The position numbers were made by a program, and so were the translations under genes. This document shows positions 23,401-33,361 of a stretch of DNA of 64,000 nt, one piece after another. The stretch comes from Mesorhabditis belari (lineage: Eukaryota > Nematoda > Chromadorea > Rhabditida > Rhabditidae). The notes under the pieces are model-generated. The model was not told where the DNA came from. It did not search any database and worked only from the letters and a program-made list of their open reading frames with translations. Every line of letters starts with the position of its first letter. Position 1 is the first letter of the stretch. Location: positions 1,310,001-1,374,000 of the forward strand of contig CAUEEP010000916.1 in the NCBI GenBank assembly GCA_958450365.1. Direction: 5' to 3'.

Positions 23401-26400
23401 AGATTTGGAAGGCTCTCCTTGAGATGACCGTCAATAATCGGCCGAGTATTATCCGGGCTCTAGGACAAATTCTAGAGGATATCTCCGAAATGTCACCGTA
23501 AGAGAAACTGACTTTTATTTATCAGAAAGTATCAAACAGAGTCGGATCTCATCCATCAAAATTAAGAAATCAAAATAGTTTCAAAAAACAGTTTTTTTTG
23601 TCGAACAATAAGTATCTAGTATAAAATGAAATTTCTTTTTTGTACACTCTAATTTTCAGATTACCTCAATCGGGTTATCCCTCATCACCTATAAAAGAAG
23701 AAAGAGAAAAAGCGGAGGTAACAATTGCCAGCTGTTTATCACTTTGTTATTTTGTTTTAATTTCAGAAAATCCTTTCTTTCGATGCTCAGAAATTTTGTG
23801 ATCAACTCGAAAAAGACGATCTCTGGACGTTCTACAAAATGGAAGACTTCCACAATCGATACAAAGAGTATCAGAAAAAGAAAATAGTTGAAGAGATCAG
23901 GTTTTTCAAAGAAATGACAAATTATATTTCTAATTTAGATCCAATGAGGAGTTTACGAAGAAGTTGCTGAATTCGTGTGACTCGACGTTGATCCATGCGA
24001 TGCAGCGGGAGCTAGCCCAGCAAATGCTCTTGGCCACTCATCACTTTTTACCAACACCGGCTGTGCTCAAGGTGAATAATTTATTCGAATAATTATTTCT
24101 TTAAATTTATACAATTAAATACTTTATCTTATATTCTCATTCAGGTTTTCTTGGCCTACACAAGCCATGATCAGAGCCACACTCGGTGCGTTGCCTGGCA
24201 GTCTATCAAGTGAGTTATTGTATGGTGATTGTAATCTTTAACTCGAAATTTGAGAGAAAATCTATTTCATAAACATTTCATGAACAATTCCAGGTGTATT
24301 CTGAAAACATTTTACAGGCTATGGCTAAAGATCAACAAGCCAAAGATGAAAAAAATCGAGTGGACGGGACCTGAAAGGGTGAGTGTTGCTCGTGAAATAA
24401 AAGACATCCGCGAAACGTCAATAGTTGTAAAACGGGGGGCTAAAATGGCTAAAATCCAATTAATTTTATTTCCAGAATTCATCAATTTCCCCATTCGCTT
24501 GTGGTATTCGATCAGACAATCAATTTGCTGCTTATGCCGTCGAAAGATTGCCTAAAGATGAAGAAACATGGAACAAGACGATTTTCATCAAAAAGCGCCA
24601 TGGTGGCTACAAATGGCCAAGGTTTGAGATTAAAAAGATTGCGTAGATAATTCTTTTATATATAAATAGAAATACTTCTTTTCAGTTCTCCGATTAAAGT
24701 GGAACAAGGCGGTTGTGGTTTGGCAGAGTCCAAAGTGCCCGAATTCGACTCTGTGATCATCGAGTTCTTCACGAATTCCGAAAATATCAAAAAGCTCATG
24801 AAGTCAGTTTGTTGACATCAACATTCATTTAGCATTTTCCAGAATTTGGACGGTCAACACAAATGGAAAAGTGAACAATTATCTCTGGAGGAGTGAGCAC
24901 AATCATGTGGCGACGACGATCAAGTAAGCTTGGTTTATTTCTTTTAAACAAGTCATTGCAATTGTCATCTAAAACATTGATAATTTTGAAATTCCAAAAT
25001 TACAGATACCTCATTCGAAACTATGAACCCGTGGATGGGATACAAGAGATCTTTACCGATAATCTGAAGAAATTGAGGACCAAGAAGAAAGTTAGTTCAG
25101 CTAGAACTAGTCCCAGAAACATTATTCGTCATTTGTCAAAGCAAGATTTTGATATTTTAATTTAAAATATTCAAGAATATATTTGGCTATTATTAGGCTA
25201 TTATTAGGCTAATATATTAGGCTACTATAGGCTCAACTAAATATTTATTTTCCCTAGCAAAAAAGTCGTTTAGAAAGAAGAGCAACGCGTCGCCTTCGAT
25301 CTCTTTTACGGAATTGTCAAGGTAATTTCAATTTCTGAAACGTATTAATAAACAAATAAATAAATGAATAAACAATTTTACGATAAAATTTTACGATTAT
25401 CTTTTCAGGGTTCTCGTCATCACTCGTTCTCTCGCCTTGAAAAGCTTTGGTCATGGCTTGCCCCATCTTTTATCACTCTTCTCGATAACATTCATTCAGA
25501 TGAAAGTAAAGAAACGGAAAATTATGGAAATAATACAATTAAATTGGTAATTTTAACTATCTAAAAGAAAAAAAAAACTAATTTTCAGCTTTTCAAAAAT
25601 GAAGATCTACGTCGTTTCTGGTGGCTCATCGAAGCCCTTGTTGAGTCGATCAATTCGACGAAAACTTTCGAGAACAGCTGGCACTATGCTTTGTGAGAGT
25701 TTCTTGAGAATTTAAACTTACAACATAAACAACTTTTTCAGTAAAACGAAGCTTCTCTCGATGAGCACTTGGAGGGAAACTGAGCTCCGAAATCGGCTGA
25801 TTGATCGGGTGAGTTCGGAGCTAAACTAGGCTAATATAATTTTACAATTAGTAAAATCAACAAACTAGCAACAAGCAACAATAAAATTTAAATCTCTAAA
25901 ACCATCTTAATAATTTACTTAATTACACAGTCTTTACTTTATCTTTGCTTTATCCAAAAACTCAATAGCAAATCTGATTCATAATGTACTCTTCAGGCTC
26001 TCGATTTTCTCCCAATTACTCGAAAAACTGGACAACGAGAAGGAATCGTCAAGTAATACACATTTTCTTAAAGTTGCTTTATTTCATTTCAGAATTCTAA
26101 CTGATGCAATTCGATGTGGAACGGATAATATCGGAAATGACTTTTCAACGATCCCATCCACTTTCCAACTTGGTCAAATTGATCAATGGATTGAAGTGAT
26201 CTATCGAAAGGTTAGTTCTATGGTAAAAATTTAAATTTCTGACATACTTTGTAGCTGGCCGATCTTCTTCGAAATGTGGAGAAATCCATTGACTTTCCTA
26301 AACTTTCATCGGAATTGGCCAAACTTGAAATTGATGGTGGTATTGATTGCAAATTTGAGCAGCATCTGAAGGAATTGAACCAAGGTGAGTTCTGATTCTG

Positions 26401-29169
26401 AACCGTAATTCTGAAAATGAGCTTTCTAGGTTCACCAATTTCTAATGATGGGCTTGAAGATTCAATAAGTTTCAAGGGTTTGCCTACACCTCCCGAAGAG
26501 AAAGACGAGAACTTGGTTGGTGACGTAGAAATGGATTTTATTATAATTTTCAGTCACCTGATTTCGTCACCGAGTTGTCAGAGAAGTTGAGCGAGACTCA
26601 ACTCGATGTAGCTCACAAGAAACCAAGTAGTGTTACAAAATCTTCGAGAAAATCGATTTTTAGAAGTCTCTCCTCTTGCATCACCGGTGTCTCTTGATTT
26701 TACGATTTCTCCTCTCGAATGCACATCCCTTATCGAGATCATTCAAGGGAATCAATGTGATAAGGTACGAGTGCCTTCATTACTGAGTGGTTAAGAGTCT
26801 TATATCCTAGTCGGCAGGTCAGGTTTCGATCCTAGCGGCTAGAAAATTTGGCTCTTTTTCTATATACATCGGTTTTTCTCGGCAATATCTTTAGGGGTAT
26901 TTGAGCGGTTGTGTAAAGATATTGAAGGAATATCTACTTCAATATCTTTATCTTCAATATAAAACCGAACATGATTTCAGGCGATCACCTACATCCGTAC
27001 ACTCGTCGAACTGTTGACCGCCTATTACAAAGTATGTTCCAAATTCTCTTGCTGATTCATTGTTTTTTTTTTTGACTGCAGAATTCGGTGTTCGGAACTA
27101 ACGAAGCGATCCTCTCAACTCTTCCAATGATCCTACAAATATCTTGTGATGAGCCTGATCGGTAAATCCCATCTAAAGCCATGAACTCATTAATTCTCAT
27201 TTAGATACCTTGTACTTGTTGGTAGCGACTTGAAGCAATTGGCGTGTACCCTTGCTTTCGAGTACATCGCTTCACACATCGATAAAAAACATACTGATTT
27301 AATGCTTCAAACGCTTGAAGAGGTTTATCCTTGAGAAAATGAGAATTTTCGAGTTATTTTTGGAATTTCTGTCTTTTTGCAAGCTGTAAATCTACTATAG
27401 ATAAAAGAGCAATGTCTCTCTGTTTATACTGGCATTTTCTCGGCTGTGTTTTGATCAATAAAGCTAAAACCTTTAAAACCTAAAACTCCTTTAGAAAACC
27501 TTAGAATAGATTGCAGTTGTGGCATTTAAAAAATTAAAGTTGGATGAAACACCCGAGAATGGAACCCAGACCGTTTGGGCTGTAGACAAGCGCGCTCCTG
27601 ACTGCGTCACGGTGACAAAACTGATTCAAACATTTAGCCGAAAAGGTCCACCGTGGTACGGTCGACAGCGCGCTTGCCTATAGCCCACAAGACCGGGTTT
27701 CGATTTCCCGGGTCTTTCACCCAAAGTTGGTTTTTTGAAATTTTTTTAATGACACAACTACAATATATTCTAAGGTTTTCTAAAGAATTTTTAGCTTTAT
27801 TGATCAGTTGTTCTTTTAATATTGATCATAGGTCCTGGTTAATATTGATCATTAATTTTGGAATTTGGTGAATTGCTAGTTTCCAAAGTTTCAAGGACTC
27901 CAAATTGGTCAATCTTTGGTTTATTGATCATTTAGACTTTCAACTCGATAACTCTATGGAAAGTGAAACGAGGAGTGCTGAAATTCTTGAGAGTAAGGAA
28001 ATCTGTTGAAGTTATGAAATGATCGAATTTAGGTGGCTATCATCGGCAATTTATTTGCTTTTGCAGACAAAAATCAAGAGCAACGAGTGCTGGGAATTGT
28101 TGTAAAAGGACTTACAGACGTTCAGGTAAACAATAAAATGCAATAAACAATAAAATAAAGCATTAAAATTTGATCTTTACAAAAAAAAAGCTTTTCAGCC
28201 AGAAGTGCAGGGGAAAGCTGTAAAGTGTTTGATGAATTTGGCCTATTCAGGATATTTCGAAGTCGATCATCGATTTTTGGTTGGTGAATTAAGAAAATTA
28301 AGAAAATGTATCGTTTTTTATTATATTATAATAAATAAATCATTTCTGATACAATATTTCATCTAATTTCAGGAAATCTTCGCAAATTTGTGTACTTCAT
28401 CGATCAAAACGATCTCCGATGGTGGCCTCCTCGCCTATTGTGCTATTGTTGAGGCTTTTCCATTCAGGTAAAAAAGATTTCAATATTAAAACTAGATTTT
28501 GTAGAGATATCAAAAACTTTCATTTAAAACTTTTTATTCCATTTCAGTTGTCCACAATTTCTCCCAAAGTTGATCACGAAATTGTGCTCTTTGCCAGCAA
28601 ATCCTCAAAGTCAAGTCGTTAAGGTGAGTGAATTTTTAAAGTTTATAAAAAATTTCAAATTTCATAAATCATTTTTAAACAAATTTTATCACTTCAAAAC
28701 AGCTGTTAAGCTGTTATAAAGCTGTTATAAAGCTGTTATAAAGCTGTTAGAAAGCTGTTAGAAAGCTGTTATAAAGCTGTTTTAAGCTGTTATAAAGCTG
28801 TTATAAAGCTGTTATAAAGCTGTTTTTGAGCTGTTATAAAGCTGTTATAAAGCTGTTTTAAGCTGTTTTAAGCTGTTTTAAGCTGTTTTAAGCTGTTATA
28901 AAGCTGTTTTAAGCTGTTTTAAGCTGTTTTAAGCTAGCCTTCAATCATAACACAATCAATTTTCAGAAATTCATCGCGAAAGCTCTCCGTGATTTCCGTT
29001 TCACTCATCGAGAATGTTGGGATGAGACAAAAAGGTTGATATTAGAGAAAATAGAACTTTAAAAAAATTTTAGTAATATGAAAATCAAATAAACACAATT
29101 TTCAGGGTCCTTGGGATCGATCTACTGTATCAAGTGGAGAACGCCTGTGCACCCAGCTATTACGCTTAA
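14438..29169 (+). CDS. psme-4: Proteasome activator PA200 / PSME4 (BLM10 family)
   Basis: HEAT-repeat cap that binds the 20S proteasome ends and opens the gate, mainly nuclear. 63 exons, 5868 nt, 1955 residues (human about 1843): 14438-14467, 14532-14644, 15596-15697, 15744-15884, 15923-16004, 16271-16372, 16948-17050, 17373-17466, 17504-17597, 17658-17801, 17852-17950, 18077-18178, 18219-18289, 18329-18395, 18500-18594, 18684-18765, 18804-18955, 18994-19057, 19316-19417, 19463-19561, 19602-19714, 19784-19907, 19946-20062, 20160-20254, 20294-20344, 20401-20500, 20550-20604, 20709-20785, 21608-21688, 21729-21805, 22081-22126, 22166-22261, 22339-22467, 23337-23497, 23660-23717, 23767-23900, 23939-24071, 24145-24209, 24294-24378, 24476-24621, 24686-24802, 24843-24923, 25006-25090, 25274-25321, 25409-25546, 25589-25692, 25742-25808, 25997-26052, 26093-26210, 26255-26384, 26430-26515, 26554-26626, 26664-26764, 26981-27031, 27082-27161, 27205-27322, 27936-27992, 28033-28125, 28199-28279, 28373-28467, 28548-28623, 28967-29034, 29106-29169. 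Family landmarks: WRKYDEELFSCVLKCF, KGSRHHSFSRLEKLWSWL, FRFTHRECW and the C-terminal SYYA, the HbYX-like anchor. All junctions keep frame; the 5' exon is the least certain. Confidence 0.95.
15051..15425. repeat. MITE family F (copy 1), in PSME4 intron 2
   Basis: Palindrome with ends GGGGTGGGACAAATGCGACC and the complement, and a central AAATTTGGGCTAAAAGGCAA arm pair. The second copy is at 47551-47958. Confidence 0.85.
16387..16669. repeat. MITE family B (copy 2), in PSME4 intron 6
   Basis: Ends TACCGTAAATACTG / CAGTATTTACGGTA. A duplicate of its right third lies immediately downstream at 16801-16882. Related to 8138-8392 and 29307-29576. Confidence 0.85.
17143..17275. repeat. Poly-G tracts in PSME4 intron 7
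   Basis: Runs of up to about 20 consecutive G separated by short A-containing stretches. Likely G-quadruplex forming and prone to assembly length errors. It does not touch the exons. Confidence 0.8.
20928..21493. mobile_element. Mariner-type MITE in PSME4 intron 28
   Basis: TIRs CAGGATGATCAAAAAGTTTCC and the matching GGACTTTTTGATCACCTTG, bounded by TA. No transposase. A ~110-bp internal segment (21040-21160) reappears inverted at 21835-21945 in the next intron. Confidence 0.75.
22542..23200. repeat. Two MITE family D copies in tandem, PSME4 intron 33
   Basis: 22542-22751 and 22788-23004 both run from TACCGTATTCTCTCTAATAGTAGTGCACC-like ends to the complement. The ~200 bp after the second copy (23005-23200) is also repeated, inverted, at 55780-55981 next to the third copy, so the true repeat unit is ~420 bp. 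Confidence 0.85.
26775..26850 (+). repeat. tRNA-like sequence (SINE head?) in PSME4 intron 53
   Basis: ACTGAGTGGTTAAGAG resembles a tRNA A box and AGGTTTCGATCCTAG a B box, with Ser/Leu-tRNA spacing. The stems are imperfect, so a tRNA-derived relic is more likely than a working tRNA gene. Confidence 0.35.
27451..27807. repeat. Palindromic element with tRNA-like arms, PSME4 intron 56
   Basis: Arms 27451-27615 and 27640-27807 are inverted copies beginning TTGATCAATAAAGCTAAAA. Each arm carries a tRNA-like block with AGCGCGCTTG(C/T)CTA(T/C)AGCCC and a B-box-like GGGTTTCGATTTCCC. Confidence 0.7.
28702..28935. repeat. AGCTGTTATAA minisatellite, PSME4 intron 61
   Basis: About 20 copies of AGCTGTTATAA / AGCTGTTTTA, ending just before the acceptor of the next exon. 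Confidence 0.95.
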
Positions 29170-29306
29170 ATGAAAAATTATTGAAAAAAAAAATAGCAAT
29201 GATAGCATTGAAATTTTCGATTCTCAGGGAATTTATTCGTGTAATGGTCTAAATTATGTATTAATTTCTTTTCTTTTAAGAGTTTTATTCTGAAATAAAA
29301 AATTAA

Positions 29307-29576
29307 TACCGTAAATACTGTAATAGTGCTCCGCCCCCAAAATGACGGTGTGGAGTGTTACGTAGTCTGGCTTTGAACGAGTTTTTCTCGACACTGGTTT
29401 ATGCTACAATGCGCGTTTAGGTATCAAAAAATAGCCCTGAATTTCAGCTATTTTTTGATACCAAAGACGCATGTTTTGAAAGTACGGGTGCTTTGCAAAA
29501 AATGAAATACTAAAAAGCTTTTGCGACTACGCGACTGTACGAGGGGGGTGGGGGAACTATTACAGTATTTACGGTA
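29307..29576. repeat. MITE family B (copy 3)
   Basis: TACCGTAAATACTGTAATAG to CTATTACAGTATTTACGGTA, about 140 bp after the PSME4 stop codon. Confidence 0.85.
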
Positions 29577-29579
29577 GTA

Positions 29580-30137
29580 TTTCTCATAAAAATAGAACAG
29601 TTTAACTACGGTAATTTTCTCAAATATTGGCTTAAACGAAAAGTTCGTGCGGGAAAAGTTTTTTCTTTTGGGAGAGGATCTTAAACTCAATCAATTTGGA
29701 CGCGTAATAGCTCGTTCGGAAGCTAATTATCAAGTGGATTCAATGAAAAAAAAACCGATTATTGATTCATTGCGTTTTAAAGTTTTTACTGAGTTTTTAG
29801 TAGAGATGGTGAGACCGTAAAAGTGCAAAAATAGCGTTTCGTCAGTTTTTCGCTTAAAAACCTAAGCTAAAAACATGTTTTTCGGGATCAGCGGCAAAAA
29901 TTACCCCAAGGAATTCAAAATTACGTTTTTTGAAAGGAAAAAAATTGTCGCATTTTGTCGCAGGCGGGGTTCGAACCAGCGACCGTCAGATCAATAGATG
30001 TCGCGGCGATTCGCTGCGTTTTCTCTCGTTTTTCTCTATTTTTTCTTTCTTTTGGTGTATTAACTTTACAAAAAGAAGAATTTTAATGCAAACAAGCGAA
30101 GGAGATGCGACGTTGTCCGAGAACTTCTCGATAGACA
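29580..30137. other. Intergenic, no gene recognised
   Basis: Contains a tRNA-like fragment around 29955-30000 (GGGGTTCGAACC). The plus-strand frame at 29930-30199 runs through it and through a downstream repeat and has no recognisable domain. Confidence 0.4.
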
Positions 30138-30879
30138 ACCGAATAAGAAGACAGGATCAAAGAGTTTTCTTTCTTGTTGTTTTAATGTTGTTTTTTTAAA
30201 GTTGATAGTGAGCACACTCTAGTGGTGCTCGTGACATTTTTTGAAAGCCAAATTATTTACCGACCGTGCAGAATTTCATCCCTGAATGAGTGTGATCGAG
30301 ACTCAAATCAAAACAAATATTTTCTTTAAATCGCATTTTCATCGATTTGTGTTTTTGAATGTCGCGATAGGACGTGCTCGAATAAATATTTTGAGCATTT
30401 ATTTAAGTTTATAATCTTTGTACATTCATTTGAAAGTTATCGATTTTGCGATTTTTTTACAGATGGCGTTTCGCTTTGCGTTGTCACACTTGACATTGTT
30501 CCGAATAAGAGGACAGGATCAAAGAGTTTTCGTTCTTGTTGTTTTTTAAAAGTTGATAGTGAAGACACTCTAGTGGTGCTCGTGACATTGTTTGAAAGCC
30601 AAATTATTTACCGACCGTGCAGAATTTCATCCCCGAATGAGTGTGATCGAGACTCAAATCAAAACAAATATTTTCTTTAATCGCATTTTCATCGATTTGT
30701 GTTTTTGAATATCGCAATAAGACGTGCTCGAATAAATACTTTGAACATTTGTTTGAGTTTATCATCTTTGTACATTTGTTTAAGTTTATTATCTTTGTAC
30801 ATTCATTTGAAAGTTATCGATTTTGCGGTTTTTTACAGATGGCGTTTCGCTTTGCGTTGTCACACTTGACATTGTTCCA
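30138..30879. repeat. Tandem duplication of ~370 bp at the lectin gene 3' end
   Basis: 30138-30498 and 30499-30879 are direct repeats starting CGAATAAGA(A/G)GACAGGATC. The proximal copy contains the end of the lectin coding sequence and its 3' flank; the distal copy carries the same stretch as a non-functional duplicate. Confidence 0.9.
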
Positions 30880-33081
30880 ATTTCTGACGTTACTTGAGCC
30901 AAGACCGGTTGCATCATCGGTGTAAATCTGAAGTTTTTCCATTTGTAAACGATGGATGAAGGCTTAACCTCTGTAGCTAGACTGCGGTAAACACTAACGA
31001 ACTGTTTATTGCAGGTATTACAATAACTAGTCTTACTAGAGCAATGCTTTCATTCTGCTTACTCACCTCAACACAATTCTGATTTGAATAATCATCAGCC
31101 GGTTCATCCTTTGTCCATTGGGTGTAATTGAGAGCCGAGCCGTCTGTCCAATACCATTGGCAGCTTTGACAATCTCTCTAGATTTGAAAGAAATGCCAAA
31201 TTATTGGTTTTTGCTTTCTCACCTTTAACCCAATCCAAGTCTGAAGGTCGTGCTCAGTCACTCCCAATTTGTAATTAGCTGTTCCTTGGTCTAAACTTTT
31301 CAATGATCCTTGAAAGGTAGTCAGATGAAATTACCCTCACCATTCTCAAATATATGAAATTACTCTCACCGTAGATCCAATCGTTTTCCGATGAAGTATG
31401 AATTGAGGCTAAATGAGCGCCAATCGATTTACAGCCGTTTTCAGCCGAGTCAAAAGTGTCGAAGTTGCGTATAATCTTGAATGATTGTTATTAGACAATG
31501 AGTTTAGATTTTAGAGTCTGAGAGATCTTAGAGATCTTAGAGATCTTAGAGATCTTAGAGATCTTAGAGATCTTAGAGATCTTAGAGAGTTTAGAGATCT
31601 TAGAGATCTTAGAGTCTTAGAGATCTTAGAGAGTTTAGATCTTAACCTTATAACAAGCAGCTTCCGGTTGTCTCCAAGACCATCCCGATTCGCATGGGGG
31701 ATTTGTACCGGATGGATCAAGGGCACAACTAAATGGAGATAGGTTAAAGTTAAAGTTCTTTCGTTTTCTAAAAGATTATTCTAGAAAACTATCGTAGTCA
31801 AGCTCTTTTATGAGTATTATACTCGTTTGTCTATTTACTATTCACTTCTCCTGAAAACTTACGCAAATGGAAGCATTGTTGGACATTGTTCTGTAAGCCA
31901 GCTGCTAGAAGAAAGTTGAACAACTCCACAGGGGTAACGAGGCTCACCTAAAGCTTGTTCACAGTATTCTAGCCACAGTATCCAGCCTTAAGGTTAATAT
32001 TTTCAAGTCAAGATAAGTCTTGCCCAGCATACTGTAATGATAGTATCTTTAAGTTGTTCTAGAACCGACCACTTGCCCATCGCTGATAAGTGAACGGTGT
32101 TCCATCGGCCCATGTGTATGTCCTGTTATCCACCGAGCGAGCGCCTATCCAAAAGGCGTTCACTGTTGGGCTCTACATAGAAATTGATCAATTATCAATT
32201 GATTGATCACTTACATCAGCTCTCACTTGACTTGAGATCGTTGCTGATTCGAAAGCGTCTGTTATTGAGGCCAATCGACCACCAAGACTGAAATCATTTT
32301 GTGATAGGCTAGACAATGAGTTTAGATTTTAGAGTCCTAGAGATCTTAGAGTTTAGGTTTTAGAGATCTTAGAGATCTTAGAGAGTTTAGACCTTAACCT
32401 TATAACAAGCAGCTTCTGGTTGTCTTCAAGACCATCCCGATTCGCATGGAGGATTGTTTGCAAGACTCACTTGTAGCAGAAAGTGTCGGCTTGATCGAAG
32501 GTGAGCGGGTAATTGTAAAAAGCGAAGCATTTAGGGCGAGATCCACTCAACGCTGAATTCAATGGGCAAAAGGCGGTTGCTGAAAAGTTTCTTGGTAAGT
32601 TTTGATTCTCAAATCTGGAAAAACTTGTTACCAAAATGGAAACCGATTAATAGATCCGTTCAACTGATTCATTGGTTTGGTACTGCTTAGGATTAGGCTC
32701 AAAAGCGATCTAATTATCTTTGATACGGCAATCTAATTACCATACCATTGGCAATCTAACTTTAAGCTCAAATATCTTGGTGGCTCAAATAGCTGTTCAA
32801 TTGAAATAGTTTTTGTACCAATCGATAGAGAAAGATTTGACGCATCTAATGATATTAAGAATTACTAAATTGAACGGCTCAACTCCAAGATATTTGAGCT
32901 CAAAGTTAAATTGTGAATGGGAATGGGCACGGATCAAATGTCCGATAACCTCAAAAGCTTACTGAGCACTTTACTGTTGGCTTTTCATTGTAACAATTAC
33001 AGTGTCCTTTACAATTACAACAATCTCATCTAAAAATTCACCTGTACTCAATAATAGACTAAAGCTCAAAAGCTTAAACAT
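30814..33081 (-). CDS. Secreted protein with two C-type lectin domains
   Basis: Ten exons, all in phase: 33042-33081, 32471-32579, 32215-32287, 32070-32172, 31863-31947, 31647-31728, 31370-31475, 31223-31308, 31067-31177, 30814-30927; 302 residues. A signal peptide (MFKLLSFSLLLSTATA) precedes lectin domain 1 (CPLNSALSG to WLTEQCPTMLPFAC) and domain 2 (CESGWSWRQPEAACYK to NAICKK). Hallmarks: GGRLASITDAFE, FWIGARS, WADGTPFTYQRW in domain 1; HLASIHTSSENDWIYG, YWTDGSALNYTQW and WNNVKC in domain 2. Domain 1 has Glu-Pro-Arg and domain 2 Glu-Pro-Ala where calcium/sugar-binding lectins have EPN or QPD, so carbohydrate binding is uncertain. Nematode CTL proteins of this layout are commonly gut- or infection-associated. 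The last exon abuts the tandem duplication. Confidence 0.93.
31508..31645. repeat. AGAGATCTTAG repeat in a lectin intron
   Basis: About ten copies of the 10-bp unit TTAGAGATC. A shorter relative is at 32325-32390 in another intron of the same gene. Confidence 0.9.
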
Positions 33082-33361
33082 TTTTAGAATAAAATATCGT
33101 AGAAAAAGTCTGTTCAGTGCTCGAATGTGCTCTGCTGAATGACCGCTACTACTCAATTTATATTCTCTCGAACGGGCTGAAAATTATCTCACCAAGAAAT
33201 TTGTTCATCGGCTTATCGCGAGTTATCAGTGAACTCGCGATCGCAATGATTCATCGCTTTTTAATGATTTCGAGCGGAAACGATTGTAAAAATAATGACA
33301 TCAAAGGATCATGAATGAAAAGATTTATTCGAGACAAACAAGAATTGAAAGTGAAATCGAT

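Noticed and set aside
25258..25321. Longer version of PSME4 exon 44 from the CCCTAG acceptor
   Set aside because: It puts the following exon in a frame with an early stop; the acceptor at 25273 restores the conserved sequence.
26775..26850. Functional tRNA gene
   Set aside because: A and B boxes are recognisable but acceptor and anticodon stems do not pair well; kept only as a tRNA-like repeat.
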